From: Coprinopsis marcescibilis
Lineage: Eukaryota > Basidiomycota > Agaricomycetes > Agaricales > Psathyrellaceae
Length of the DNA stretch: 64,000 nt
Direction: 5' to 3'
Assembly (NCBI GenBank): GCA_004369085.1
Contig: ML210148.1
Location: forward strand, 242,977 to 306,976
The notes under the pieces are model-generated. The model was not told the DNA's origin. It made no database searches and saw only the letters and a program-made list of their open reading frames with translations. Below are positions 1-11,767 of the stretch, in pieces. The number at the start of each line of letters is the position of its first letter. The stretch's first letter is position 1. Made by a program: the position numbers and the translations under genes.

Positions 1-126
1 GAGTGTCACAGTCGTTCCATCTTCATCTACTTTCGAACTCAAAGGAGCTTCTACCGCGACACCTTCGACATCGACTGAGCCACCGACATCAGAAGCCTCA
101 GCAGCAGGAACCAAAGACGTAGTCAT
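1..126 (-). CDS. N-terminus of an unidentified protein, cut by the window edge
   Basis: On the minus strand an ATG at 124-126 opens a frame that runs without a stop to the window edge, giving the first 42 residues (begins MTTSLVPAAEASDV). The peptide is rich in Val, Ala, Ser and acidic residues and shows no recognisable domain or signal peptide. The codon pattern is smooth and the next gene diverges from it, leaving a compact shared promoter between 127 and about 242. The function cannot be judged from this fragment. Confidence 0.55.
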   Translation of the reverse strand, partial: MTTSLVPAAEASDVGGSVDVEGVAVEAPLSSKVDEDGTTVTL

Positions 127-242
127 TGGCGGAGTGACATTTGAGAGTTCTGCACGTTCGCTAGTTCGAAAAGACTGTGAGCAATCTGTCCTTTTCTCCA
201 CCACTTTCCCTCTATCCCGTTTAACTTTTGGTCGATCGTTGG

Positions 243-1370
243 ATGGAGTGGAATCTAATGTTTTGTTGCACCACTATTTCTTTCGATTCCCCCCTTTTCT
301 GGACGGCTGGGTGAATTGCGGTCGTTACGTATAGTAGCAAAACCTGTTTCTGTTGCGAAACCCCCTAGCGGCCGCCAACCACCTTCATTCCCATATGTGC
401 GGAAATCAGGGCATCTAGTTCCGCCAAATCGGGCGTACAAACCAAAGTCACGTCGTGGTCGAAACATGACGTTAAATAACACCCGAAAATCTTGGAGGTA
501 CGGTTCACAGCCCATGTCTTCTACTTCAGCTACGCTGACCCACCCACAGAGACGAACACAAGAAGCGGAAATACTTGAACAAGCCATGCCCTCGATTTAC
601 TACAACAGGTGCGTTCGTCTTCTCTCATCCTCCCCGACCAAGTGGTGTGCTTCGGCACCTTGCCAATAACTCCTTGCTGTTTTCTGCCCTCTCGCTTCTT
701 ACTAGGTGCTTGCAATCGCGGCTTGACCTGCATGTATCAACACGACCCATCCAAGATTGCCATCTGCTGGAATTTCCTACAAGACAACTGCCCCAGCACC
801 GCCGAAACCTGCCAACTCTCGCACGACCCAACTCCGGAACGAACACCGCTCTGTGTGCACTTCTTGAACAAGGGTCGTTGTACGCGCGGCGGCTGTCTCT
901 TTCCGCACGTCAACGTCGGCAAGCGCGAAGGTATCTGCAGGGACTTTGCGGTTCTGGGATACTGCGAAAAAGGATTCGACTGCGACAAGCAGCATGTCAG
1001 AGAGTGTCCTGATTTCGCTGAGAACGGAACGTGTAGCACCAAAGGGTGTAAATTGCCTCATGTTATTCGGGCGAACAGGGGACGCAAGGCTGCTGCGGGC
1101 AGTGCATCCCATAAGGCTATGGAAATCGATCCTCCTTCGTTCGCCAAATCTACTGACCTTGACAAGCCAGCGGCTCCCACGATCTACGCTGAAGACGGAA
1201 AACTCGGTGACGAGTATATTTCCCTTACTTTCCATGAAAGCGAGGATGAAGAGAGCGAGGAAGAGGAAGAAGAAGGCGACGACGATGAAGTTGACGACGA
1301 GGAGAACGCATCTGACGATGGAGAAGCGTCTGAATCTGATGGTGAATCTGAGCTTGTAGTGAATACCTGA
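243..1370 (+). CDS. CCCH zinc-finger protein of the Red5/ZC3H3 type
   Basis: Predicted RNA-binding nuclear protein of about 306 residues. Five CCCH fingers follow one another: CPRF..C.....C...H, CWNFLQDNC, CVHFLNKGRC, CRDFAVLGYC and CPDFAENGTC. An acidic Glu/Asp/Ser tail follows. The spacing and wording of the fingers resemble human ZC3H3 and fission-yeast Red5, which act in poly(A) RNA export and in nuclear RNA elimination (MTREC). Introns at 498-549 and 609-705 are well supported because they join the first finger in frame. The 5' end is weak. I chose ATG 243 with an intron at 311-368, which keeps phase, but translation could begin at 466 (MTLNNTRKSW). The basic stretch before the fingers (KPKSRRGRNMTLNNTRKSW) is typical of the family. 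Family assignment is firmer than the first exon. Confidence 0.78.
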
Positions 1371-1600
1371 GTGTAACCTGTAGTTAGTACAAAATTTAAA
1401 CGATTGTTTCGCTTGATGGGTGTGAAGAAAGAGTATGTTTCCGATTTACAGCAAGAGTATCCTACAACAAAGAGTGCTAGCGATGTACAAAGCGATAGAG
1501 TCATCCAGAATGAACATGAAAGAAGTCGTTACACATAGAGGTCGTCTCGTTATGACGTATTAAATCCAACCATCCGAAAAAGCCCACTGCCCATTATTCC

Positions 1601-4600
1601 TTAGAACTTCAGCCAATTGGATATGGATCCCCAGTCATCCTTGTCCTTGTCCTTGTCCTTCTGCGCTTCCGCGTCTGGGGATGCCTGGGAAGTCGGTACA
1701 TTAGACCAGAAATTGCTGCTCTCCTTCTGCGTGACGGTTTTAACGGTTTTGACAGTATTCGCTAAGCGGTCAGCGAAACTCGGAGGTCTTAGAGGCGTAG
1801 TGTTGGAATTTTGGTTGCTATTTCCCCTTGGACGTGTCGTGCCTCTATGTGCCGTTGGTGACGTCGGGTTTGGATTTGCGTTTTCCCAATAATTACCCCT
1901 CGACTGCGCTGCGCTGTTAGGTGTCGTTGGAGTGGTTGAGGTTTGATTGAACCGTGCATTCCTGGTGGTGTTGGGAGTCGTTGGGGTGTTCGGATTCTGG
2001 GCCCAAGGAGGAGCAGTGGTCGCGGTATTTGGCTGAGCACTCTTAGGGCCCGCTTGAACGGGGGTCAGAGGCTTTGAGGACCATGGATTGGGAGGAGGTG
2101 CAGCTGCCGTTGCTGATTTAGGGGGCGGAGGAGGGGGAGGGGCGTCGTTGGCTGGGGTTACAGGGGCATTGTCCTTGGGCTCGACTGCTGCTGGCTTGGA
2201 TTCAGGTTCCTGTGTGTCTGTTGCTTTCTTCGCCGACTCCACCTGCTGTTGCTCCTCTTCAGGCTTCTGGGGATCGTTGGCATGTCCGTTTGCGTCTCCA
2301 TTCCTTGTCGCGATGGGTGCTTCAACGGTTGCGCCGGCTGCGGGAATTGCGATATCGCTTGTTGATTCGACGGGAGGGACAACCTTCGCCGCTGCTGCCG
2401 CTGCAGCCTCTTCGGCGTCTGCTTTCTGCTTCGCCGCCAGGGCATCCTCCTCGTCCTTCTTGGCTTGCAACCTTGCCGCCTCGTCTTCCTCTGCCTTCCT
2501 CTTGGCCTCGTCTTGCTTTTGCTTCTGGGCCTCGAGTTTCGTCGCCTCTTCGCCGGCCTTCCTCTTCTCTTCTTGTCGTTGTGCTGCCGCCTTTGCCTCC
2601 GCCTTCCTCTTCGCCTCTTCCGCTTGTTGTGCTGCCAACTCCACCGCCTCCTCGTCTGCCTTTCTCTTCGCCTCCTCGGCCTCCTTCCGCTGAGCCTCTA
2701 GCTTCGCCTCCTCCTCTTGAAGTGCCGCCAATTGGGCTGCTTCCTCGTCTGATCTCCTCTTCGCGTCTTCCTCCTCCTTCAGCTTTTTAGCGGCTTCCTC
2801 CGCCTCTTTCAGCTTTTGCGCAGCTTCTTCCTCCTCCTTCAGCTTTTTAGCGGCTTTCTCCTCCTCCTTTAGGTTTTTAACGGCTTCCTCCAGCTCCTTC
2901 TGCTTCTTCGCTGCTGCTGCCCTCTTCGCCTTTGTCTTTGTCTTGAAAGCTTTCGATTTAATTTCCGTCTCTAGATCACGGAGAGCCTTTTCTGCAGCAG
3001 CCAGTTCTTCGAGACGTTTCTTCTCGTCTTCTTCCTCGCGATCCTTTTTCTCTTTTTCAGCTTTCTTCAGAGCTTGCTCTTTTTTCTGTTCCTCCACTCG
3101 GTTCAGACGTTCTTGCTCCTTCTTCGCATCCTCCTCCTCCTCCTCCTCCTTCTTCTTCTTCTCCCTGTTCGTCATTGGTTGTATCTCTTCCAGCTTCTCC
3201 GACCGAGCTGCCTCACTCCCGGTGCCGTCTTCCTTGACCTCGCCGCTCAGCACGGCATCCTGCACCTCGGTCTCCTCCTGAACTACCTTCTGCGCGTCGA
3301 CTTTAGTACCCGCCTCAGCTTCCTGCGCCTTGACTTGTTCCAACTTCTTGGTCTCTTCTTCCTTCAGTTTCTCCTCCGCCGTCCTTCGTTCTTCCTCCGC
3401 CTTCCTCCGCTCTTCCTCCGCCTTCCTCCTCCTCTTCCTCTCCTTGTTCGATATCGGTGTCGTATCATCCAGCTCAACATTGGGACTTGTGGCAGCCTCT
3501 GATTCGACTGATTCGCTCTTCCCTTCGTCCTCCACGTTGCTAGCCGCCTCGAGTAATTCAGCTGCTTTGGCTTCTTCCAACTTCTTAGCCTCCGCCTCCT
3601 CCTTCAACTTTGCTTCAGCCTTGATGCGCTCATCCTCAACTCTGGCCGCTTCGAGTAGCTCAGCTGCTTTGACTTGTTCCAGCTTCTTAGCGTCCTCCTC
3701 CTCCTTCAGTTTTACTTCAGCTGCTCTACGCTTCTCTTCCTCCTTCTGCTTTGCTTCGGCTGCGACGCGCTCATCCTCCGCCTTCTGCTTTGCGATTGCT
3801 GCCAGACGATCCTCTTCCGCCTTCTGTTTTGCGATGGCTACTTGACGCTCCCCCTCCTGCTTTGCTTCAGCTGCTAGACGCTCATCCTCCTTCTGCTTTG
3901 CTTCAGCTGCTCGACGTTTTTCCTCCTCCTCCGCCTTCTTTACTTCAGCCGCTCGACGCTTCTCCTCCTTCTGCTTTGCTTCAGCTTGCCGGCGCTCCTC
4001 CTCCGCCTTCTGCTTTGCTTCGACCGCTTTGCGCTCCTCCTCCTTCTTCAGCTTTGCTTCAGCTGCCCTACGCTCCTCCTCCTTCTGCTTCGCTTCAGCT
4101 GCTCGACACTCCTCCTCCTCCTTCTGCTTTGCTTCAGCTACTCGACGTTTTTCCTCCTCCCGTTTTGCGAGGGCTGCTAGACGCTCCTCCTCCCGCTTTG
4201 CGAGTGCTGCTAGACGTTCCTCCTCCCGCTTTGCGAGTGCTGCTAGACGTTCCTCCTCCTTCCTCTTTGCTTCAGCTACTCGACGTTCCTCCTCCTCCTT
4301 CCTCTTTGCGAGGACTGCTAGACGCTCCTCCTTCCTCTTTGCTTCAGCTACTCGACGCTCCTCCTCCTTCTGCTTTGCCTCCGCTACTCGACGCTCCTCC
4401 TCCTCCTTCCTCTTTGCTTCAGCCGCCATACGCTTCTCCTCCTCCTTCAGTTTTACTTCAGCTTGCCGGCGCTCCTCCTGCGCCCTCTCCTCTTTCAGCT
4501 TTATTTCGGATTTTCTGCGTTCTTCCTCCTTGTGCTTTTCTTCGGCTTTCCTGCGCTCCTCCTCCTTTTTCTGGGTTTCTTTGATTTTCCTGCGCTCCTC

Positions 4601-5903
4601 CTCCTGCGCTCTCTCCTCCTCCGCCACCCTCACCGGATTGACCGGCGAGGGCTGCTCACTTTCTCCTTTGTTTCTGAGACCTTTTCCCTCCGGAGGGGGT
4701 TTCCGGTCGTCTATCAAAGGCGTCGAAGTCCCTGTCGGCGTTTGGGAATGAGACTCCTTCGCCTTTTTCGCCTGCCTTTTCCTCTCCGCCGCCGTTAACC
4801 GAGTCGATTCCGTTGGGGTTTCCGCCAGTGGTGTTGGCGGAATCTCCTCCGGCAGTAATGTCGACTCCATCGACAGAGGCTGTGGCGGGGTCTGTGGTAC
4901 CGTCGGCGCGTCCGTTGGCTGCCCCTTCGGCGGCGGCGGCGGCGGTGGCGGACGCTGTGAGGGAAGTGGTTGGTTCTCCACCTTCGCTTTTGGAAGCTAC
5001 AAAAGCAAACGATGTTAGATTAGTCAACGTAACCCAGAAGTAAAGAGGACGTCACCAATCCACCTGAAGAGAAAGAGGACGTGGTTCCGTCCTTGGTAAC
5101 GACATCCACGCTTCCTTTGAGGGGAGGGGATATGCCGAAGAGCTCTCGGATGATGTTGACGAGCTCATCGCCCTCGACGGTGGGTGATATGGGGCTGCGA
5201 CTTCCGTCTGCAAGCTTGGAAGCACGAACGAATTCACGGGCGCTGGCGATGATGAGGGTGGTCTCCATTCCGAGCTTCAAACCCTCTGGGAGGGTGAGTG
5301 GTTTCTCGCGCGCGCACAGCGCAGCGTACCGCGGAATCAACAGGTTGCGATCGACGTCGTTCTTCTGGTACTCGGCGACGCGATCGATATCTGAGAACTC
5401 CTTCTTCTCGAGCTCGCGTACGGCGAGGGACTTGACTTGAGCGAACCCCCATTTCTGGGAGAGGTCGAGAACTGTGAACCAGTCCTCAACAGGGGCGTCG
5501 TAGAGTGAGTACCGCCTGGATACAGCATCAGCGAGTGTGTTTTTCGAGTGGATGAGAGGGACACGTACGGGTTGTAGAACACCCAAAGCAGCTTTTCGAA
5601 TGCTTCTGGAGTCACATCATCGAAGACGATCGGCTCTGCGTCGTTGGATCCCTGTCGAGTTGCTCCAGGAGAGACAGGAAGTGTCAACTTGCCGCGGTAG
5701 TACGGTGATTCTCGCTCAAAAAAGTAACGATGCACTCGAAATTGGACATGACCGAGCTACGTCACGCTGGTGAGTTCCCTTGACGATCCCAAGCAGCAGA
5801 GAGGACTTACGAGAAAGCATAGATCAGCTGATTGGATATAGTAGAGAGGATGGCGAACTAGAGTGCGGAAAGGGTCCGAGCGCGAGGTGGTCGTCGAGGC
5901 CAT
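1601..5903 (-). CDS. BTB/POZ protein with a very long charged helical tail
   Basis: Four exons (5903-5811, 5756-5569, 5515-5056, 4996-1601) join in phase to give 1,378 residues. Residues 1 to about 140 form a BTB fold (ADLCFLLGHVQFRVHRYFF, then FDDVTPEAFEKLLWVFYNP) and the following 100 residues are helical. This N-terminal layout is common in basidiomycete BTB proteins. The last exon starts with eight prolines. From roughly residue 360 to 1,130 it consists of Glu/Lys/Arg/Ala-rich heptad-like repeats (variants of EEERRxAEAKxKEE), likely a long single helix or coiled coil. An Ala/Pro/Asn/Thr-rich disordered end follows, with a KDKDKDKD run near the terminus. BTB domains dimerise and often recruit CUL3, but no substrate is implied here. 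The fusion rests on the in-frame intron 5055-4997. Transcript data could still show two genes. Confidence 0.82.
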
Positions 5904-6175
5904 AGGAGTGAGAGAAAGTTGGGGAGGGAAGGAAACGAGGGAAAGGTGAGCTGGCCATACTCTGCGCTGGCTGGCTTTAATTTATGCGACATGCATGGGA
6001 CACGTTTTTTTGCTGGCCTCATTGTTCACTTCTCTCCATCAACATGAGGCGCTTAGTAGAGTCCGGGACGGGAAGACAAGGGGGCCGGGCACAGCCACCG
6101 AGACGGTGTCAGTCTGAGTTGTTGATTCTGCAAGTTGTCTTCGTTTTGTCATCATCGCCAGTGGGATGCCAGTAG

Positions 6176-6976
6176 ATGGACTCGAGCTCAGCCTATCCGG
6201 CGCGTCGCCATAGACGAGCAGCCTCCCATGCCACTCCAACCGCCATAGCACCCACCCTGTCGACGCGCCATGTCTCTGCCCCATCCCCCGACCCCGCACG
6301 GTCCCCCCGCACGGCGTCCAGCATCATGATAACTGTAAAGCGTTCCCTCGCACCATCTTCTTCCAAACGTCGTCAGGACAGTTCCCGCAACTCTCATCTC
6401 GCCATGTATTCGACGCCAGAGGAGCGAATGCCACCCCAGCGGCGCCAGTCTCGCACCTTTCAGAGTCATAGTGACTTTTCGGGCAGTGCAGCACCCCCAA
6501 CGATAGAACAGATCGCGATGGGCCTTCATGTCTCCCGGACACCTCATCTTCGTCCCCTTGCCTCGTCGAGGAACCCGTATTCCCGTGCAGGAGGCTCAGC
6601 CCCGGCCCACAGCCATGCACACACACCAATATCGTTACCTCCACCGCCCGCTCGGTCGAGTATGAAGAAGCCGACAGCCACGGTATCTTCAGGGTCCAGC
6701 CATGTCAAACGGTCTGTACCAACCCAAGCGCCATCCACCGCAACGACTAGAAGTGCTAGTTTGGCACATTCGTCCGTTGCGACCCGTTCAACGGGGTTCT
6801 CATTCTCAAACTTTGCCAGAATGGGCAGGTTCCTGTCTTCGCGATCAAGCTCAGCGCCATCGTCATCGTTGATATCCACTCCTGTCTCATCTCCGAGGGA
6901 GAGTACCAGCGATCTCGACGTGGTGCAGAAAAAGGCCGTCCGATTTCAAAGAGCCGATGACGGTGACGAAGATTAG
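6176..6976 (+). CDS. Disordered Ser/Arg/Pro-rich protein, function unknown
   Basis: A single-exon frame encodes 266 residues, starting at the ATG at 6176. The protein is almost wholly low complexity: Ser, Arg, Pro and Thr dominate, and the C-terminus is acidic (DDGDED). One ordered-looking motif stands out at about residues 109-127, IEQIAMGLHVSRTPHLRP. It reads like a short conserved binding segment, and I believe similar segments occur in uncharacterised mushroom proteins (from memory, not checked). A second possible motif near the end is KKAVRFQ. No membrane segment or signal is seen. The start lies 272 bp from the divergent BTB gene, so the two probably share a promoter. Confidence 0.7.
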   Translation: MDSSSAYPARRHRRAASHATPTAIAPTLSTRHVSAPSPDPARSPRTASSIMITVKRSLAPSSSKRRQDSSRNSHLAMYSTPEERMPPQRRQSRTFQSHSDFSGSAAPPTIEQIAMGLHVSRTPHLRPLASSRNPYSRAGGSAPAHSHAHTPISLPPPPARSSMKKPTATVSSGSSHVKRSVPTQAPSTATTRSASLAHSSVATRSTGFSFSNFARMGRFLSSRSSSAPSSSLISTPVSSPRESTSDLDVVQKKAVRFQRADDGDED

Positions 6977-7753
6977 CTTTTGAATAGGCCGCTGCGCTAT
7001 CTCATCTATCATTGCATTTCATGCTTTGCGCTTCTTGGATAAAAAGCCTCACCTCCACCGGCCACCTCCCAACCATGGTACCCATCGTCCCCAGGGTGTT
7101 GTTGGCCCCTGATTTTGGGGATACCTCGGCGATGGCAACATAGTTATCTCCACCACGTCACTGTTTGCGGACCGCAGCTGCGATCCTCCGGGTTTTCACC
7201 ATTTCACGAATCCTCCTCAAAGCACGGATTTTGGGCATATACGGCTCCTTTGTATTCTAAAATCACTTACTATCACCTGGCAATTTTCCTCATCTTCACT
7301 GCATTCCCGCAACGCAACCACCCTTCATGGTCATCATTTGGTGCAACATGCCGTTATCATTATTGGGTCTCTGTTTTATTATTATGTAGGTACTTAATGT
7401 GTGTTATATTAGAAGTAAATGTGTACTCTTTGAATCGATACTGGGCTCAATGCGAATGCACGGGGTAGAGTGCAATTGAAATAGCTTGGATCAATTTTTG
7501 TCAATTGCTTCCGTCTCAGGTGCCAGTGTCTCATCCGAAAAGAATTGTCGTCACTCTGTTGTTCTACTTACCACCACCGCAGCAGTCACTCCTCTTGCTC
7601 GACCGCCCTTTCCCTGTTCTTTGGCACGTCGCCAGTTCCAACTGAGGGCCCCATTGAACATATCGGATATCGCATCCTGTGCCACAGACAGTCAAACTCG
7701 ATTACGCAGATACCCCACAAATTTTGACGCCGCAACTTGTTTCTTTCTCCAAA
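6977..7753. other. Intergenic, 777 bp
   Basis: This is the downstream region of the disordered-protein gene and the upstream region of the DnaJ gene. Only short frames without domain content are present. Pyrimidine-rich stretches at 7560-7750 look like promoter and leader sequence of the downstream gene. Nothing else was recognised. Confidence 0.5.
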
Positions 7754-9943
7754 ATGGCACCTGTAGAGACCGAGTACTATGAACTAGTAGGTCTAAGCGA
7801 TGCAGATGGCTGCGACGATACCTGATTGACCCCACTTTATTTGATTCATATCTGACTTAGCTTGGAGTCCCTGTCGATGCGGACGATACGGTGCTGAAGA
7901 AGGCGTATCGGAAGCAGGCCATGGTGGTAAGTGGCTTATCATCGTTCGCTGCATGCCTTGCACACCTTTTGCTGGCATCGATTCCGTCCTGGCTCGTGTA
8001 TTCGCGGCTTGCTGATACTCTCGCGATTCCGTAGTACCACCCGGACAAGAATACGTCGCCCGATGCGGAGGAAAAGTTCAAAGATATCAGGCAAGTGGGG
8101 TGTTATGAGAATTATTGGAGGCAATCTAACTCAGTGTCTACTTTAGCAAAGCATATCAGGTCCTTTCAGACCCGGTCAGTGGCAATGGTTGGCTGGAATC
8201 GCGGTATATTGACTAGACATCTAACTGCATTCAGAACCTGCGTGCTGTATACGACAAGAATGGCAAGGGCATGGTCAGCTACAGCCTCGAGATTCATACA
8301 GCCCTAGCTGACACATTCATGTCCCTCCTCATTGCAGGTCGACAAGGAAGGGGCCATCAACATCGAAGATGCCGCGGGATTCTTTGCCAATGTCTTTGGT
8401 GGCGAGCGGTTCTCCGACTACGTGCGTAACACTAAACCCCTCTTCTCTCAAAATGCTAATGCCTATTTTTAAAATATTTGGCTTGCAGATTGGAGAGATC
8501 GCTATCATGAAGGATATGACTTCGATGGCGACTACGATGATGTCGGACGAGGAGAAGGCCGAGATTGAACGACAGCTTAATGCACACAAGGAGGAAGACC
8601 AGTTGAGGCACGTCACGAATGCGCCGCATGAACCGGCTTCCGCTGCTGCTGGGGCAGCCGGCTTTAAAGCTGGTGCTGGCCTTTCCGCCGCTGGTGCGGC
8701 CTCCCCAGTGCCTGGGTCAGCAGCGGCTTCGACCAATGGCGATGTCGTTTCAGCCGAGGCTATCGCCGCAGAGAGGGAACGTGAGAGATTGCGCCGTTTG
8801 GAGCAGAGAGAAAAGTTGAGGGAACAGGAGGAGAAGAGACGAAAGGTGATGCAGGAGAGGGTTGCTGATTTGACCAAGAAGCTGGTGGAGCGCTTGAGGC
8901 CGTTTGTTGAGGCCAAGGATCCAGGTGGAAAGGGCGATTTGGAGACGCAAACGTTTGAAGCCAAGATGAGGAAGGAAGCTGAAGATCTAAAGCTCGAGAG
9001 TTTTGGTGTTGAGGTATGGGATTCGTCCGTTCGCTTTTGGTTTTTGCTGATCCGAGTGATCTTTAGCTCCTACATACCATTGGAGGTGTCTATATCATGA
9101 AGGGTACGACGTTTTTGAAATCGAAGAAGTTTTTGGGAATGTGAGTGGTGTGTTCTGGTGCAACGAAGTCGATCTAATGATCCTGTAGTCCCGGTTTCTT
9201 CTCTCGGCTAAAAGAAAAGGGAACTGTGGCAAAAGACATGTGGGGAGTCCTCGGAAGCGCGTACGTATATCTCCTATCAGCCCAACAAACGTTCTAACAT
9301 TTTGGCTTTCCAGGTTGAGCGTTCGCGATGTTGTGATGGTGAATACTCTAATACCCGGTCATCTTTATCGTAGACTTACCTTTTGGTCAGCAAATGGAGC
9401 GTGCACAACTGAAAGGAGATGTAGATGAAGATGAATTGAGGGCACTGGAGATGGATGTTACTGGCAAGGTACGCAAAAAGTGCCTTTGTCCAATCGAATC
9501 TCTCTAAACGCATCCATACAGATCTTGCTCGCCTCGTGGCGTGGAGCGCGTTTGGAAGTCTCACAGGTTGTCCGAGAGGTATGTGCTTCGAAGGCTTATT
9601 TTAAGCACACCAACTCACTTGATACTATCAGGCCTGTGACAATGTGTTGAAAGAACCCGGTCAGCCCGATCTTGTTCTGTGTAACCGTGCAAGGGGACTG
9701 GTGTTCTTGGGCGCCATCTTCAAATCGGCAGTTCCTGATGAATCGGATGCGGAGAGACGCGAGCTGGAAAGGTGAGTCTCGGGGTATCATATGCAGCATA
9801 TCGCTCTTTTCTGAACGTACGTCTATAGAATGGTCGCGGAGGCTGCTAAACCCAAGAAGAAGAGTCCACCAAAGCCCACCAAGCCGTCAAAAGTCCATAC
9901 GCATATTGAACCTGGGACAAATGCGGCCAGCTCCACCGCTTAG
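7754..9943 (+). CDS. DnaJ chaperone with DnaJ-X domain (Caj1/Djp1 type)
   Basis: J-domain co-chaperone expected to stimulate Hsp70. Many short exons join in phase from ATG 7754 to TAG 9941. The protein starts MAPVETEYYELLGVPVD, carries the HPD signature in YHPDKN and continues through SKAYQVLSDP. It lacks the Gly/Phe and zinc-finger regions of type I J proteins. After a charged Ala/Glu/Arg helix comes the X domain (ESFGVELLHTIGGVYIMK, IPGFFSRLKEKGTVAKD). That domain pair is typical of yeast Caj1 and Djp1, which act at the plasma membrane and in peroxisomal or mitochondrial import. The tail is Lys/Pro-rich (AKPKKKSPPKPTKP). The intron at 8091-8146 uses a GC donor (gcaagt). It is needed to keep the J domain in frame, since no GT donor restores the phase. 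Confidence 0.9.
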
Positions 9944-10648
9944 CTTTTGGTTGGAACCTTTTGTAGATGAGACGGCAGTATCCCCCCTTTTTTCATGGAG
10001 TTGAATCTAATGTCTTATGCTTTTAATCTATCTTCTTGTCCTTGACAACATATGGCCCACATTACCCACATATTTAATAGCTTAGTTCTTTCCCACTTAT
10101 ATAGATTAATTCTGGTTCTTCCAGGATGGTTTCTGGACGGGAATGCTCCTTCTCCTACTAGAGGTAGTTTGTTGCTGTCAGTGCCATTATCCATGCATCA
10201 TGTCGTGATTTATACTTTGGTGTGCAACCACGCAGTACGCAGCCCTCTGCTTATGGAGCACAAAGGAACTTCATAAATATCCAATGAATTTGCAAAGTGT
10301 TGTTGGTGGCGCGCAACGTGCCCTGCTGCGGCTATTTCGGACCTCTGGAGATCGGGAGATACCGAGCGTTCTATTCCCGGCGAGGCCCACTGTTTTTCTT
10401 TCGCTTTTATGGCATTTCTAATGGACGCTGGTTTTAATGTTTTACTCGAGTTGTACTCTGCCCACTGGGTTCGACTAGCAACCAACCGTCAAGGCCACTG
10501 CGGAACTCAGATTTGTGTCAAGTGCCGCAGCCCGAGCCCTGAATTGAATCAACAGCAGATCACAGCCTTCGCGTCGAGAATCGCATATTTCTTCGACGGT
10601 ATCCGCAGCCTTGAGGCTTACACGCAAACTTGAACTTTTACACTCGAA
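9944..10648. other. Intergenic, 705 bp
   Basis: Spacer between the DnaJ gene and the DUF7330-like gene. Small frames occur on both strands, but none has domain-like content or plausible splice partners. Nothing recognised. Confidence 0.45.
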
Positions 10649-11767
10649 ATGATTCTGGAGCATCGATTGTCAACCAAAAAGCCGGCGCCGACCCCAACTG
10701 ACATTGGCAGCTCGAGCACAGTAGGTGTCTGGACTACTATTGCGCGCAACGCCGACGTTGTTAGTAACGGAGATCATTTACTACTAGACGCATCCGAATG
10801 AAACAGAGAAACCGCCACCATACACACCGGGGCAGGGGTACAATCCCAGCCACCAGCGTTCAGCTGCACCATTGCCTCCAATTCCAGAGCGACCTAACCT
10901 TCGCATACCTTCTGCATCCTCTTCAAAATTTCCAGACCCTGGACCTTCACAGTCGGAGAACACAGCAGAGTCTCCGACAGTGACCCAGATACATCTCCAG
11001 GCAAAGGATGAGCAAATCATTGGTGAGTTTCAAGTCTCGGGTGGGGGCTTTGAATAGCTGTAACTCTACCCAGGAACCTTCTACGTCGACCCTCGAACAC
11101 CATCTACAACAAAGGATAAAAAGAAGCGTGGCAAGGGACAGGGGCCCGCTCTTCCGCACGCCTCCTTCAAGAGCCGCTCGGGCGCCATACAGCTAGCGTT
11201 GGGGACCACGGGGGAAACGAAACACGCAGAGTCTCAAAAAGCAAATGTTACTGTGACGAGCGGGTCCGGTGCCATCGATATCCAACTGGTAAGTAGCGTT
11301 GTTCCGCTATTCGCGATGCATGGATTCACTCCCGACTCCAGTTGCCCATGCGGCCAATGCGCCCTAGAATCGGACTAGACGTTTCGTCCCAACAAGGTTC
11401 GCTTGTGACAGCATCCTTGCGTATAACCTTATTGAACTGTTTCTGCTTGATAGGAGATATAACCGTTCATTTCCCTGAAACGTTCTCGGGCGTGATCCAG
11501 CTCGTTTCGAGGAAGGGAAAGCTTACGGTTCTCCCGGTGCTGCTGAACTCTGTCAAAGTGCTGAAAGCGACTGAGAAGGAGGCGATTCTGGTCATGGGGG
11601 CAATGCCCAGTGCCACACATATGCAAGACGGTAGCTATCTTATGGACCTGTGTCAGATTACCAGTCGTTCTGGGAAAGTCGTTATCGGTATGAGCGGCCG
11701 GGACAAAGAACCAGAGAAAGCAGGCTTTTGGAAGAAGCTTGGGCAAATTCTTCGAGGCTCAGAGTGA
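10649..11767 (+). CDS. DUF7330-like protein
   Basis: Five exons join in phase: the first (10649 on) ends in a gtaggt donor, and later introns follow the residues KDEQIIG, AIDIQL and DVSSQQ. The N-terminal third is proline-rich and disordered (KPPPYTPGQGYNP, PLPPIPERPNLRIP). The C-terminal part is beta-rich with repeated short strands (GTFYVDP, GAIQLAL, VTVTSGSGAIDIQL, GDITVHFPETFSG), ending in RDKEPEKAGFWKKLGQILRG. Proteins with a disordered head and this strand-turn repeat are abundant in mushroom genomes and are catalogued as DUF7330, with no known function. The DUF name is from memory of the pattern. The structure probably resembles a solenoid of strands. No signal peptide or membrane segment is seen. 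Confidence 0.72.

Noticed and set aside
2088..4584. Long plus-strand frames rich in Ser/Phe/Leu or Pro opposite the BTB gene
   Set aside because: They are antisense shadows of the Glu/Lys/Arg/Ala repeats. Periodic codons keep other frames open. They have no domains or splice logic.
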